From the NCBI GenBank assembly GCA_964509425.1, contig CAZDWZ010000001.1, positions 248,001-312,000 on the forward strand: 64,000 nt of DNA, given 5' to 3'. Made by a program: the position numbers and the translations under genes. The notes under the pieces were generated by a model. That model ran no database searches. It saw only the letters and a list, made by a program, of their open reading frames with translations, and had not been told where the DNA came from. Positions 1 to 7,784 of the stretch are shown here, in pieces (the first letter of the stretch is position 1; every line of letters begins with the position of its first letter). Source of the stretch: CAZDWZ01 sp964509425 (lineage in GTDB: Bacteria > Bdellovibrionota_C > UBA2361 > SZUA-149 > CAZDWZ01).

Positions 1-126
1 GATGCGTTTCGGACGGTAGAAAAGCGTATAGACATCGGCCGCGGGAAACATTTCACAAAGCGCTTCGAGGCAACGTTCACCTCCGCGCATACCAAAAAGC
101 CAATCATGAACGAGTGCGACACGCAT
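1..126 (-). CDS. Glycosyltransferase N-terminus (partial, runs off the window)
   Basis: Forty-two codons are present; the rest lies beyond base 1. The reading begins with an ATG at 124-126 and gives MRVALVHDWLFGMRGGERCL, followed by a segment ending in DVYTLFYRP. The hydrophobic strand, then HDWL and GGxER, is the usual opening of GT-B fold (GT4-type) glycosyltransferases, where the GG loop lies near the nucleotide-sugar site. It follows another GT4-like gene on the same strand after 51 bases, so it probably belongs to the same surface-polysaccharide cluster. Only the first strand and helix are visible, so donor and acceptor cannot be inferred. Confidence 0.75.
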   Translation of the reverse strand, partial: MRVALVHDWLFGMRGGERCLEALCEMFPAADVYTLFYRPKRI

Positions 127-177
127 ACTTCAATCGAACGTTGCCGGTCACACCGGTCCCGAAACACTCCTCCTTGA

Positions 178-1413
178 TTACGCTTGCTCTCGAAAACGTT
201 GAAACCTGAATCTTCTGGTGTGGTGCTCGGCACCGGCCTCGATCAGCTGCGTGTAAACTTTCCAGGTCGCACGGCTCGTATCGCGGAGGTTAAACTCCGC
301 GGCTTTCCGCTTCCCCTTCTCAATCCTCAAAATCTCGCGCGGCAGTTCGCCGAGTGCCCTTCTCAAAGCCCTCGCGAAGCTTTTCGGTTCGAAATCCGCG
401 GAGAACCACACCACGCCTTCGCCTATTTCGCGAATACTCGGGAGCGGCGTCGAGACCACAGGAACCCCGCAATTCATCGCTTCAATCGCCGGAAGTCCAA
501 ATCCTTCTTCTCGAGAAGGAATGACGACCGCACGGGCGCCACAGTACAGGAGAGCAAGTCGGCGATCGCTCACTTCGCCGCAAAAGTGAACGACTTCCTC
601 GAGACCCATCTCCACGACGCGCGCGCGGGACTGCTCGGTGAATGAACGCCCGACAACGTAGAGATGCGGATAGGTTGCATCCGAAACGTCGGCGTAGAGT
701 TCCTCCCATGCCTCCAAGAGCTCAGTAAACCCCTTATGCGGCATTTCACTGCCAACGTAGAGGCAGTATTCCTTCTCGATCTTCTGCTCGCTGAGAAATT
801 CGGCGACGTCTTTCGGAGATTGCGGCGCAATCGCTGGCCGCACAGCATTCCCAATGACTGTGATTCGATCCGATCGGATTGGCAACTCTTTCAACATGAC
901 GTCACGACTATGCTGACTGACGGTGATGATCCGATTGGCGCGTTTCACCGTGGAACGAAGCAGCGTTCTGGCGACCGGTTCGTGATAGCGGGAGCTGGGA
1001 TGCGAAAGATGAATGACATCGTGAATTGTAGCCACGGTCGGAATTTGAATGAAAAGCGGGAGCGTATAGTGCGGCGCATGGAAAACGTGATGTGCCTTTA
1101 GCTCCACACGTTGCCTGCTGGCGAGTCGAAGATATTCTCCGAGTGAGTATTTGCCCGATCGTTCCGCGACAAAACGAACTTTGTCGTCCCAGCGCTCTCT
1201 CGCCGCACGCACATGCTGACGGAGAACACGTCTCCGCTCTTCCGGAGAGCCGAGGAGAGTTTCCTCTACGAGCAGAGTAAGTTCAATTTGTATCTCGCCG
1301 TCCTCTCGAAGCATCAAGAGACCGTCTACAAGATTTTCGATATACGCGCCGATGCCACCGTCACCGAGTTTCCTCGAGTCGATCATGATCTTAGGAATCG
1401 CGGGCGTTAGCAT
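178..1413 (-). CDS. GT4-family glycosyltransferase
   Basis: The protein has 411 residues and a two-Rossmann GT-B layout. The N-terminal half has the glycine-rich DGGIGAYIENL loop and a TIHDVIHLSHP segment. The C-terminal half contains ITVSQHSRD, the YVGSEMPHKG donor-domain opening, and the retaining-GT signature EEGFGLPAIEAMNCGVPVV, in which the two glutamates of E-x7-E bind the sugar nucleotide. These features are typical of mannosyl/rhamnosyl-type GT4 enzymes that build lipopolysaccharide or exopolysaccharide. No signal peptide or membrane segment is evident, so it likely acts at the inner face of the cytoplasmic membrane. It lies 15 bases after the family 2 glycosyltransferase and before another GT4 gene, probably one operon. 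The start ATG at 1413 lacks a strong ribosome site; an ATG nine codons later is possible. Confidence 0.88.
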   Translation of the reverse strand: MLTPAIPKIMIDSRKLGDGGIGAYIENLVDGLLMLREDGEIQIELTLLVEETLLGSPEERRRVLRQHVRAARERWDDKVRFVAERSGKYSLGEYLRLASRQRVELKAHHVFHAPHYTLPLFIQIPTVATIHDVIHLSHPSSRYHEPVARTLLRSTVKRANRIITVSQHSRDVMLKELPIRSDRITVIGNAVRPAIAPQSPKDVAEFLSEQKIEKEYCLYVGSEMPHKGFTELLEAWEELYADVSDATYPHLYVVGRSFTEQSRARVVEMGLEEVVHFCGEVSDRRLALLYCGARAVVIPSREEGFGLPAIEAMNCGVPVVSTPLPSIREIGEGVVWFSADFEPKSFARALRRALGELPREILRIEKGKRKAAEFNLRDTSRATWKVYTQLIEAGAEHHTRRFRFQRFREQA

Positions 1414-1428
1414 GAAATCCGCCGGAGA

Positions 1429-2685
1429 TCAGAGAGCCCGAACGACACGCCGAAGCTCCGGCTCTTCAATTTTCACTCGTGCATCTCCCCTTCCGGCGCC
1501 AAGCGAGAAAACCTTTCGCACCGTGTAAATCTTTTTGTTTTGAGACTCGTGATAGGTTCGCACGAGTATTTCAGCAAGAAGCCCGAAGCAGATGAACTGA
1601 AAACCGATGAGAATCATCATCGCAGCAAGCATGAGCAGCGGACGGTTCCCCATCGGCACACTGAAGAACATGCGCTCGATTGTCATGTACACCATCAGCA
1701 GCGTTCCCAGACCGCTTGAGATAAAGCCCCAAGCACCGAACATGTGGAGAGGTCTCGTCGAAAATCCCAGGAAGAACTTCACGGTCAAGAGGTCGAGGAG
1801 CACACGAAAGGTCCTGGATATTCCGTATTTAGACTTTCCGTGAATTCGAGGTCGATGATTAACCGCGAGTTCCGCGATCTTCACTCCATGTTCGGCGGCA
1901 AGCGCCGGGATGAACCGATGCATCTCCCCGTACATTGCCAGATTTTTCGCGACTTCCGACTTCATCACTTTCAGTGTGCAGCCGTAGTCGTGGAGACTCA
2001 CGTTTGTGGTTTTAGAAATAATTCGGTTTGCGATGAAGGACGGAAGCTTGCGACTGAGCGCTGCGTCTTGGCGGTTCTTTCTCCAGCCCGCCACGAGATC
2101 GTAGCCCTCCTCAAGCTTCGCGAGCATGCGAGGAATTTCCGCCGGGTCATTTTGCAAATCACCGTCCAGAGTAACAATGACGTCGCCTTGGGCGTAGTCG
2201 AACCCGGCAGCCATCGCCGCTGTTTGCCCGAAATTCCTTCTGAAGCTGATGATGCGAACCCGCGAGTCCTGTTGTGCCGCTTCGACCAGATTTTCGATGG
2301 TATTGTCAGACGATCCGTCGTCTACGAAAACGAACTCAGCGCGGATTTTCTCACCTCGGAGTCTCGCGGAGTCGATTACCGAAGCTATTTCATAGTAAAG
2401 CTTCGCGACGTTGGCTTCTTCGTTGTAAAGCGGGATGACGATTGATACGAAATTTATCTTCATGTTTTCTTCCATGAAATGGCTAACGGTCGCGGATTCA
2501 ATCCGGTCATCCGGATTACCACCTCCGGAAACCGCCGCATTATGAGACGCTGCATCTTGAGAGGAGCCTTCCGGCCCAAACTCTTGTTCCGAGCCGTTCG
2601 CCGTTTCCGGATTCGCCACTTGCTGATTATTTGTCCGAGTCGTATCAACTTGACGAACGTTTTCCTTCTCAAGTTGGTCTTCCAT
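1429..2685 (-). CDS. Membrane-anchored GT2 glycosyltransferase (GtrB/ArnC/Dpm1-like)
   Basis: The catalytic domain has the GT-A signature: VSIVIPLYNEE, then FVFVDDGSSDNT, NFGQTAAMAAGF and the DGDLQNDP metal motif. This is the pattern of polyprenyl-phosphate hexose or aminosugar transferases. Two hydrophobic segments near the C-terminus fit the usual membrane anchor. Such enzymes load a sugar onto undecaprenyl phosphate for transfer outside the membrane. The open frame includes about 74 residues before the domain, rich in Q, N, E and G. The ATG at 2463 (MKINF) is preceded by GGAAGA at good spacing and would give a standard 344-residue protein, so the extension may not be translated. It is first in a run of three glycosyltransferase genes and is divergent from thyX. 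Confidence 0.88.
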   Translation of the reverse strand: MEDQLEKENVRQVDTTRTNNQQVANPETANGSEQEFGPEGSSQDAASHNAAVSGGGNPDDRIESATVSHFMEENMKINFVSIVIPLYNEEANVAKLYYEIASVIDSARLRGEKIRAEFVFVDDGSSDNTIENLVEAAQQDSRVRIISFRRNFGQTAAMAAGFDYAQGDVIVTLDGDLQNDPAEIPRMLAKLEEGYDLVAGWRKNRQDAALSRKLPSFIANRIISKTTNVSLHDYGCTLKVMKSEVAKNLAMYGEMHRFIPALAAEHGVKIAELAVNHRPRIHGKSKYGISRTFRVLLDLLTVKFFLGFSTRPLHMFGAWGFISSGLGTLLMVYMTIERMFFSVPMGNRPLLMLAAMMILIGFQFICFGLLAEILVRTYHESQNKKIYTVRKVFSLGAGRGDARVKIEEPELRRVVRAL

Positions 2686-2771
2686 CGGAGCCGCTCTTGT
2701 GGCGTAATTCGTACGGTTTGAGGCGGAAATAACTACAGCAAATTCAGAAGTTTGTCTACGGAAGGAGTGGC

Positions 2772-3674
2772 ATGATGAACGCAGTAATTCACCCCGATCC
2801 CGAGACTACGAATTCGGTGGCGGATTCAGTTGCGGGGAGCACGGTTCCCGCGGTGACATTCCCCGAGGGCGCCGTCCGCGTCCTTGACCACGGCTTCGTA
2901 AAGCTCGTCGATGTTATGGGCGATGATGGATCGATCGTGCAGGCAGCCCGTGTTTCTTACGGCAAAGGGACGAAAACTGTAAGTGAAGACGAAGGGTTAA
3001 TCCGCTATCTGATGCGGCATCAGCACACCACCCCCTTTGAAATGGTCGAGTTCAAATTCCACTGCCGAATGCCTATTTTCGTGGCACGGCAATGGATTCG
3101 CCACCGGACGGCAAACGTAAACGAGATGAGCGGCAGGTACAGCGAAATGCCGGACATTTTCTACAAACCTGAGCCGGCCCTGTGCACGACGCAGTCGGCC
3201 CAGAACAAACAGGGCGGAACCGGGGTGCCGATTGAAGGCGCCGAGGCGCTCTCTGACTCTTTCGAGGAAACGCAGGTCGCCGTTTACCAGCAATACGAAG
3301 ATTACCTGTCGAAGAATATGCGGCGTGAGCTTGCGCGAATAAACCTCCCCGTCTCACTCTACACGGAGTGGTATTGGAAGATCGACCTGCACAACCTCTT
3401 CCATTTCTTGCAATTGCGGATGGACAAACACGCGCAATACGAGATTCGCGTCTTCGCTGAAGCGATGGCAGACATTGTGAAGTCAAAAGTCCCGGTCGCC
3501 TGGAAAGCGTTTGAAGATTACTCTCTGAAGAGTCTCAAGTTTTCTCAGTTGGAGTTGGAAGCTCTCCGAATGATGCTCGCCGGCGGAACACCTGATCTCG
3601 ACAAACTCATTCCGAGTAAACGTGAGCGAAGCGAGTTCGCTACCAAGCTTGAATTTTTAGGGAAAAGAACGTAA
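2772..3674 (+). CDS. thyX: Flavin-dependent thymidylate synthase
   Basis: This enzyme makes dTMP from dUMP using methylene-tetrahydrofolate and FAD. The ThyX signature RHR-x7-S is present as RHRTANVNEMS, followed by GRYSEMPD. The preceding block HQHTTPFEMVEFKFHCRMPIF and the later HNLFHFLQLRMDKHAQYEIR, with dUMP- and flavin-contacting residues, also match the family. At 300 residues it is longer than many ThyX proteins, with about 35 extra N-terminal residues. The start follows GGAG (AAGGAGTGGC then ATG). A second in-frame ATG follows immediately. No thyA or dihydrofolate reductase gene is seen in the window, as expected for a ThyX organism. It is divergent from the glycosyltransferase cluster and followed by a small basic gene. 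Confidence 0.97.
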   Translation: MMNAVIHPDPETTNSVADSVAGSTVPAVTFPEGAVRVLDHGFVKLVDVMGDDGSIVQAARVSYGKGTKTVSEDEGLIRYLMRHQHTTPFEMVEFKFHCRMPIFVARQWIRHRTANVNEMSGRYSEMPDIFYKPEPALCTTQSAQNKQGGTGVPIEGAEALSDSFEETQVAVYQQYEDYLSKNMRRELARINLPVSLYTEWYWKIDLHNLFHFLQLRMDKHAQYEIRVFAEAMADIVKSKVPVAWKAFEDYSLKSLKFSQLELEALRMMLAGGTPDLDKLIPSKRERSEFATKLEFLGKRT

Positions 3675-3723
3675 ACCCGGAAAATTAGAGCAGAGCTCTC
3701 AAAGAATTGTACAAGAGGCGGAA

Positions 3724-3867
3724 ATGGCATCACAAGCGAAAACAACGAAGACGAAGCGAAAAAACAAAAAGGCGAAGATCGCCAAGAACCGCAGCAAGAA
3801 ATCGCGCCGCGTTTTAAAGAAGAAGGCGACGACGGCAACCGCCGCGAAGAAAACAGCGAAAAAGTAA
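3724..3867 (+). CDS. Small lysine-rich basic protein (47 aa)
   Basis: The reading frame from ATG 3724 to TAA 3865-3867 encodes 47 residues, starting MASQAKTTKTKRKNKKAKIA. Seventeen residues are lysine and four are arginine, with no acidic residue at all; the rest are mainly A, T, S and N. The C-terminal half has an alanine/lysine/threonine composition like histone H1-like tails. GAGG lies a few bases before the start (AAGAGGCGGAA then ATG). It sits 49 bases after thyX on the same strand. I infer a nucleic-acid-binding protein, either nucleoid-associated or ribosome-associated, but no family can be named. A low-complexity non-coding stretch is possible, although the frame, start site and spacing favour a gene. 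Confidence 0.6.
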   Translation: MASQAKTTKTKRKNKKAKIAKNRSKKSRRVLKKKATTATAAKKTAKK

Positions 3868-3899
3868 CCCCGCATTCGTGCATGTGAGCGAGCCTTTTG

Positions 3900-3925
3900 A
3901 AGTAGCGCGCCGAAATGCGCTACTT
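3900..3925. terminator. Hairpin between convergent genes, overlapping a stop codon
   Basis: AAGTAGCGC (3900-3908) is a perfect inverted repeat of GCGCTACTT (3917-3925) with an 8-base loop. It lies between the end of the lysine-rich gene and the end of the oppositely oriented YceI-like gene, whose TAG stop (3920-3922 on the complement) lies within the stem. Neither side has a strong T-run (only CTCCTTTTCC on the plus side), so intrinsic termination would be weak. It may instead act as a bidirectional transcript-end stabiliser. Confidence 0.5.
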
Positions 3926-4540
3926 CCCGCTCCTTTTCCTGATAAAGCTGAACCGGCCCTCTGCTTTTGCCGTTCCTCTGTTCCAAGAGCTTCCGGGCAT
4001 ATCCGGCAGTGTGAACGGAAGGTCGTCAACGATCTCTGATAGAGGAGCGGACGTCCTGCCGGAAAACACGATACGTTCGTTGGTCGCCGACTCTAGTTTG
4101 AGCGGAAAGGCCACGTCCCGCACCTTTTTTCCTTGTCTAATTTTCCCGCGAAAATTCATATCTCCGGTTCGGAGAGCCTTCTCTATTCTGCCCTCCATCG
4201 AATAGATCGGATTTCCTAGAGACTGGAGTACCGAGGTAGCTGCGACGGCGAGAAACGGTTGATCGGAAGTTGCATGAATCGAACGCAAGTCGGCTTTCGC
4301 GGCTGCATCAAGAACGAGCGGCGATTTGCTGGCAACGGCGATTTCCCCCTTTACATCCTCAAGCTCGCCCTCGAGACGAACCTCACCGGATGTCAGAGTA
4401 AAGCGAACCGAAGTGGCTTCTCGATCGAGCACATAAGTCTCTGAAGGTTTCGTTTCCGCGCTTACCGGGAAAACGGGAAGGATCCCAAGACAGATAGCCG
4501 CGGAAACTAGGCGAGCTGCGAGGCGGTGCCGAGGCCGCAA
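3920..4540 (-). CDS. Exported YceI-like protein
   Basis: With a TTG start at 4540 the product has 206 residues and opens with an arginine-rich n-region, a hydrophobic stretch (LVSAAICLGILPVFPVSA) and an A-x-A-like cleavage site before ETKPSETY. The mature part resembles YceI lipid-binding barrels: an opening YVLDREATSVRFTL strand, alternating strands, a D-L-R-S-I-H-A segment and a GNPIYSMEG segment near the position of the usual P-x-I/F-S motif. YceI proteins bind isoprenoid-type lipids in the periplasm. The frame stays open upstream across the neighbouring gene, but that part would overlap it by more than 250 bases and is not credible. It begins 37 bases after the deoxyhypusine-synthase-like gene, so the two are probably cotranscribed. 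The exact start is uncertain because no clear ribosome site is seen. Confidence 0.6.
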   Translation of the reverse strand: MRPRHRLAARLVSAAICLGILPVFPVSAETKPSETYVLDREATSVRFTLTSGEVRLEGELEDVKGEIAVASKSPLVLDAAAKADLRSIHATSDQPFLAVAATSVLQSLGNPIYSMEGRIEKALRTGDMNFRGKIRQGKKVRDVAFPLKLESATNERIVFSGRTSAPLSEIVDDLPFTLPDMPGSSWNRGTAKAEGRFSFIRKRSGK

Positions 4541-4577
4541 AGCGTAATCTGTCCGGGAGCCGGTGACCGGCAGCCGA

Positions 4578-5549
4578 TTACCAGCCAAGCACGTAGGCAA
4601 AGATAAGAGGCGCCACAATGGTCGCATCGGATTCGATGACGAACCTCGGGGTCTCCTCAGATATCTTTTCCCAGGTGATCTTCTCACACGGCACGGCCCC
4701 ACTGTAGGAACCGTATGACGTCGTGCTATCCGAGATCTGGCAGAAGTAGCCCCAATAGGGAACATTCTCACCAAGATCCTGACGAAGTAGTGGAACCACA
4801 CAAATTGGAAAGTCACCCGCGATCCCTCCACCGATCTGAAAGAAGCCGACAGTGGATTTGACGGTGTTCTCGCGGTACCAATGCACTAGGTCATGCATTT
4901 GTTCGAGTCCGGACCGCACCAAGTCGAGCGACGAAAGCTGCTTCTTGATGACTTGCCCGACGAACATGTTCCCCAGGGTGCAATCCTCCCACCCCGGAGT
5001 ATAAATCCTCAGATTCTTTTCACAGGCCGCAACCACCCACGAGTCCTTCGGATCGATCTGATAATGCTGAGTGAGCTTTCCTTCGCGTATAAGCTGATAG
5101 AAGTACTCATAGGGGAAATAGCGTTTCTCTTCTTTCTCGGCGCGTCTCCAGACATCAACCAGCGCGTTTTCAATCCGGCGCATGGCTTCATCTTCAGGAA
5201 TGCAGGTGTCCGTAACCCGATTCAATCCGCGAGCAAGGAGCGCCGACTCTTCACTCGGTGAGAGATCCCGGTAGTTCGGCACGCGAACATAATGCTCATG
5301 CGCAACGAGGTTGAAAATATCTTCTTCTAAATTGGCTGCGGTGCAGCAGATCGCATGCACCTTCCCCGCACGAATCATCTCCGCGAGGCTCAGTCCCAAC
5401 TCGGCGGTGCTCATCGCTCCGGCCATAGTCACGAACATCTTCCCGCCCTGATCGACGTGCTTGCTGAAAGCCTCTGCGGCATCGACCAGAGTAGCTGAAT
5501 TGAAGTGACGGTAATGATGCTTAACGAACGACTTGATTGCTCCTTTCAT
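4578..5549 (-). CDS. Deoxyhypusine-synthase-like protein
   Basis: The product (323 residues from the ATG at 5549) matches deoxyhypusine synthase homologues along its length. It has GKMFVTMAGAMSTAELG near the NAD-binding start, an E-ED-NLVAHEHY segment, STVGFFQIGGGIAGDFPI, the serine/threonine-rich DSTTSYGSYSGAV loop, and a C-terminal segment containing I-T-W-E-K-I. Its lysine (about residue 295) aligns with the lysine that carries the butylamine intermediate in eukaryotic enzymes. Bacteria have no eIF5A, and bacterial homologues are thought to act on free polyamines, for example in homospermidine- or spermidine-type chemistry. A TTG three codons upstream is also possible; a GGGGG run precedes the ATG closely. 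The YceI-like gene follows on the same strand. Confidence 0.85.
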   Translation of the reverse strand: MKGAIKSFVKHHYRHFNSATLVDAAEAFSKHVDQGGKMFVTMAGAMSTAELGLSLAEMIRAGKVHAICCTAANLEEDIFNLVAHEHYVRVPNYRDLSPSEESALLARGLNRVTDTCIPEDEAMRRIENALVDVWRRAEKEEKRYFPYEYFYQLIREGKLTQHYQIDPKDSWVVAACEKNLRIYTPGWEDCTLGNMFVGQVIKKQLSSLDLVRSGLEQMHDLVHWYRENTVKSTVGFFQIGGGIAGDFPICVVPLLRQDLGENVPYWGYFCQISDSTTSYGSYSGAVPCEKITWEKISEETPRFVIESDATIVAPLIFAYVLGW

Positions 5550-5659
5550 ATCCCCCAAAGGGCGCTCCCTTCAAAGAGGAAACACCGAAATTCGCGACCC
5601 GGCGCGTGAAGACGTTTTTAGGTCTTATAGGGTAAATAGACCGGGCTTTCAATTGCCGA

Positions 5660-6235
5660 TCACTGGGTTCCCGCAGAGTCTTCAGTGAAGCCGTCGCCCT
5701 CGGCGGCCGGGGCGGCTTCGCTGCCCTCCTCTTCTTCCTCGTCTTCGTCGTCCTCGCCCTTGGGCTTTTCAGGCTCGATCGGCACGAGCTTCTCCTCTCG
5801 CTTGGCGGGCTCTTCACCATGACAGACGGGCTCGCAACGGTCCCGGGAACAGTCTATTTGACAGACCGCCCGCTCCCTGGCCGTGCCGACCGGGCAATGT
5901 TTCTCGCAGAGGACGAACTGCCGCTCGGCGCAGGCACCGCAACTTTCTCGAGTCAGGGCATCAATTTCCGGGGACTTCGGTGAGCAGCGGTGAGAGCAAT
6001 ACCCGAGGATGCAGCGCTTCTGACAGACGCGGGCGCGGCTTGCGGGGACGGCGTCACACTCCTCGGAGCAGAATCGTTGTTTGCGCTCGATGCAGCTGCC
6101 ACAGTCATCCGTTGCAGCCAGAAGCCGGGATGATGGAAAAAGCATCACGCTCAAGGTGGACACCACCGTCAGCAGTGCGAGGAGGATTCTTCGCTTACAT
6201 ACCCTTCGATTGGAGATATCGCGCGAAACTCGCAT
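5660..6235 (-). CDS. Secreted protein with two identical-spacing eight-cysteine repeats and an acidic tail
   Basis: The 191-residue product begins with an arginine-rich n-region, a hydrophobic core (ILLALLTVVSTLSVMLF) and a likely cleavage near RLLAA. The mature part has two tandem modules, starting CGSC and CGAC, each with exactly the spacing C-x2-C-x7-C-x3-C-x10-C-x3-C-x4-C-x3-C. That gives sixteen cysteines in about 90 residues. The C-terminus is a charged tail with a D/E run and G/A-rich end. Fixed spacing and even cysteine number suggest disulfide-bonded or metal-binding modules outside the cytoplasm; no named family is recognised. The start has AAGGAG upstream at somewhat long spacing. 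It lies about 110 bases from the deoxyhypusine-synthase-like gene on the same strand. Confidence 0.8.
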   Translation of the reverse strand: MRVSRDISNRRVCKRRILLALLTVVSTLSVMLFPSSRLLAATDDCGSCIERKQRFCSEECDAVPASRARVCQKRCILGYCSHRCSPKSPEIDALTRESCGACAERQFVLCEKHCPVGTARERAVCQIDCSRDRCEPVCHGEEPAKREEKLVPIEPEKPKGEDDEDEEEEEGSEAAPAAEGDGFTEDSAGTQ

Positions 6236-6329
6236 AGAGGGGCTCTCCTTCCTGGAACAGAGTCAATTATTTGACGCCTTTAGAACACTAACCGGTGTTA
6301 TGCGGCTTTAGCGCATTCTGGAGTGATCC

Positions 6330-7088
6330 TCAAAGAGAGTTTCCAGAAGCGGTGGAGCGATCGCCGGACTCCATCATTTGTCCAACTAGGCGAGCTCCGC
6401 CGGCGACTGCACGCTCGAGGCCACCCAAAACCTCAGGAGAATTAAAGCCTTTTTGCCGGGTCCCGGTCACGAGGTCCGAAACGACGAAGCACGCAGCCAG
6501 GCCAGTTCCATAGACCCGGGAGAGCGTCAGCAGCGCTGAATACTCCATATCGACCAGCACCGCGCCTTCAGACGCGAATCGCTCGACCTTCTCGGGGCTC
6601 TGCCGGCTGGGAGCATCCGTCGTCCAGACTTTTCCCCGGCGGCAGCACCCCATGCTTAATTCGGCCTCGATCGTGCGCTCTAAACTCAACTGAAACCCGC
6701 TCGCCTCCTCTTCGGAGAGTGCGTCCCGAGAAAACAAGGCGCTCGTCCCCTCCTCGCTCAGTGCCCCTCGTGGAAACACGAGATCGCCGAGTCGCACGTC
6801 CCCGTTTTTGCCGCTGATACCTCCAGCCACACCGATCATAAAAACGAAGGCAGCGCCGGATTTCAGAAAATGCTCGGCGGCGAGCACTGCACCGGGAGCC
6901 CCGATCAATGGGCCCGCAATCACCACTCTGCGATTGCCGGGAATTGGATAAACGTATGGAATACAATCACCGAGAAGCTTCTCGCCCGGAAGATTCGTCC
7001 CCCCCGAGAATACTTTCAGCCACATCCTCCGGACAGCTGAGCTCGCGGTGAGGATCACGATCTCCTCGTCCGCCTCCTTACTTCTCAT
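6330..7088 (-). CDS. Nucleoside phosphorylase family protein (PNP_UDP_1)
   Basis: The protein has 252 residues from the ATG at 7088. The fold signature is visible: VIAGPLIGAPGAVLAAE, the phosphate/ribose-site region MIGVAGGISGKNGDVRLGDLV, the VDMEYSALLTLSRVYG segment equivalent to the M-E ribose-binding motif, and a late VVSD with the aspartate usual in purine/uridine phosphorylases and MTA/SAH nucleosidases. The substrate cannot be set from sequence alone. The start lies inside the end of the NadD-like gene (ATG within the last codons, 11-base overlap), implying translational coupling. The frame is open for 27 more codons upstream, all inside the neighbour. Together with the adenylyltransferase-like partner, a role in nucleoside or NAD salvage is plausible. 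Confidence 0.8.
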   Translation of the reverse strand: MRSKEADEEIVILTASSAVRRMWLKVFSGGTNLPGEKLLGDCIPYVYPIPGNRRVVIAGPLIGAPGAVLAAEHFLKSGAAFVFMIGVAGGISGKNGDVRLGDLVFPRGALSEEGTSALFSRDALSEEEASGFQLSLERTIEAELSMGCCRRGKVWTTDAPSRQSPEKVERFASEGAVLVDMEYSALLTLSRVYGTGLAACFVVSDLVTGTRQKGFNSPEVLGGLERAVAGGARLVGQMMESGDRSTASGNSL

Positions 7089-7629
7089 AAAGTTTATGCG
7101 TTTTGACGTAATCGGCGATCGCTGGGTGCGGAAGGGCGCTCCCCTGACGGACAAGGGCGGCGTGTGCATGGATCTCGATTGGAAGCACCAACGTCGTCAC
7201 TCCTTTCTGCTTCCAGTTCCGCCAATCTTTTATCGAGTCAGCGGAGTCCTCTCCAGCAGCCCAGAACAATTTCCCCGGAAATTTTTGCCGGAGATAGTCC
7301 ACGAGCTCTTCGGAGTATGCATACGAGAACTCTTCTATCAGGACTCCGCTCGTCCCCTTTTCACCGGAAGGAGGATTCACCAACGCGACCTTTTCATAAG
7401 AGAGCACCCTGCGAATCATCTCTGCGCGCGTCTCAAAGTCTGTCGGCGGCTCAGGTTTCCAGGGATTCGCCTTCGTGGGGGCGACAATGACGAGCCCAAA
7501 GATGGGGAGAAGCCTCTTCAGAACAGTAACGTGACCTTCGTGGATCGGATCGAACGTCCCGCCGAAGACGACGTAGTCGTCAGGTAGAACCCGATCCAGC
7601 GGGAAATCTGAAAGGCGAAGAATCTCCAT
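7078..7629 (-). CDS. NadD-like nucleotidylyltransferase
   Basis: The 183-residue product carries the nucleotidyltransferase signature GGTFDPIHEGH near its N-terminus, then VIVAPTKANPWKP, TRAEMIRR and the GEDSADSIKDWRNW segment that matches the G-x-D...W..W block of nicotinate-mononucleotide adenylyltransferases. The C-terminal ALPHPAIADYVKTHKLY resembles the usual V-x-x-Y-I-x-x-H-x-L-Y ending. The normally conserved ISSTxIR adenine-nucleotide motif is altered to IHAHAALVR, so either the NTP site has diverged or the substrate differs. NadD would convert nicotinate mononucleotide to deamido-NAD. It overlaps the nucleoside phosphorylase start, and the pair is probably one transcript divergent from the methyltransferase gene. 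Confidence 0.75.
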   Translation of the reverse strand: MEILRLSDFPLDRVLPDDYVVFGGTFDPIHEGHVTVLKRLLPIFGLVIVAPTKANPWKPEPPTDFETRAEMIRRVLSYEKVALVNPPSGEKGTSGVLIEEFSYAYSEELVDYLRQKFPGKLFWAAGEDSADSIKDWRNWKQKGVTTLVLPIEIHAHAALVRQGSALPHPAIADYVKTHKLYEK

Positions 7630-7784
7630 CCCCTAAAGGGCTCCGACCGTTAAAAATTGCAACAACATCGAGCCCTCGACACGGCCCGATGGAAGCCGAG
7701 TCCTACCTCAATTCGGAACATTTATGGAACAGCTGGCTCGTGAATCGTTTCCTTTCCCCCTAAATAATGAGATGAATTGCCGCC

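Noticed and set aside
4541..4831. 97-codon upstream extension of the YceI-like gene
   Set aside because: It overlaps the deoxyhypusine-synthase-like gene and would place an arginine-rich, non-signal sequence before the signal peptide.
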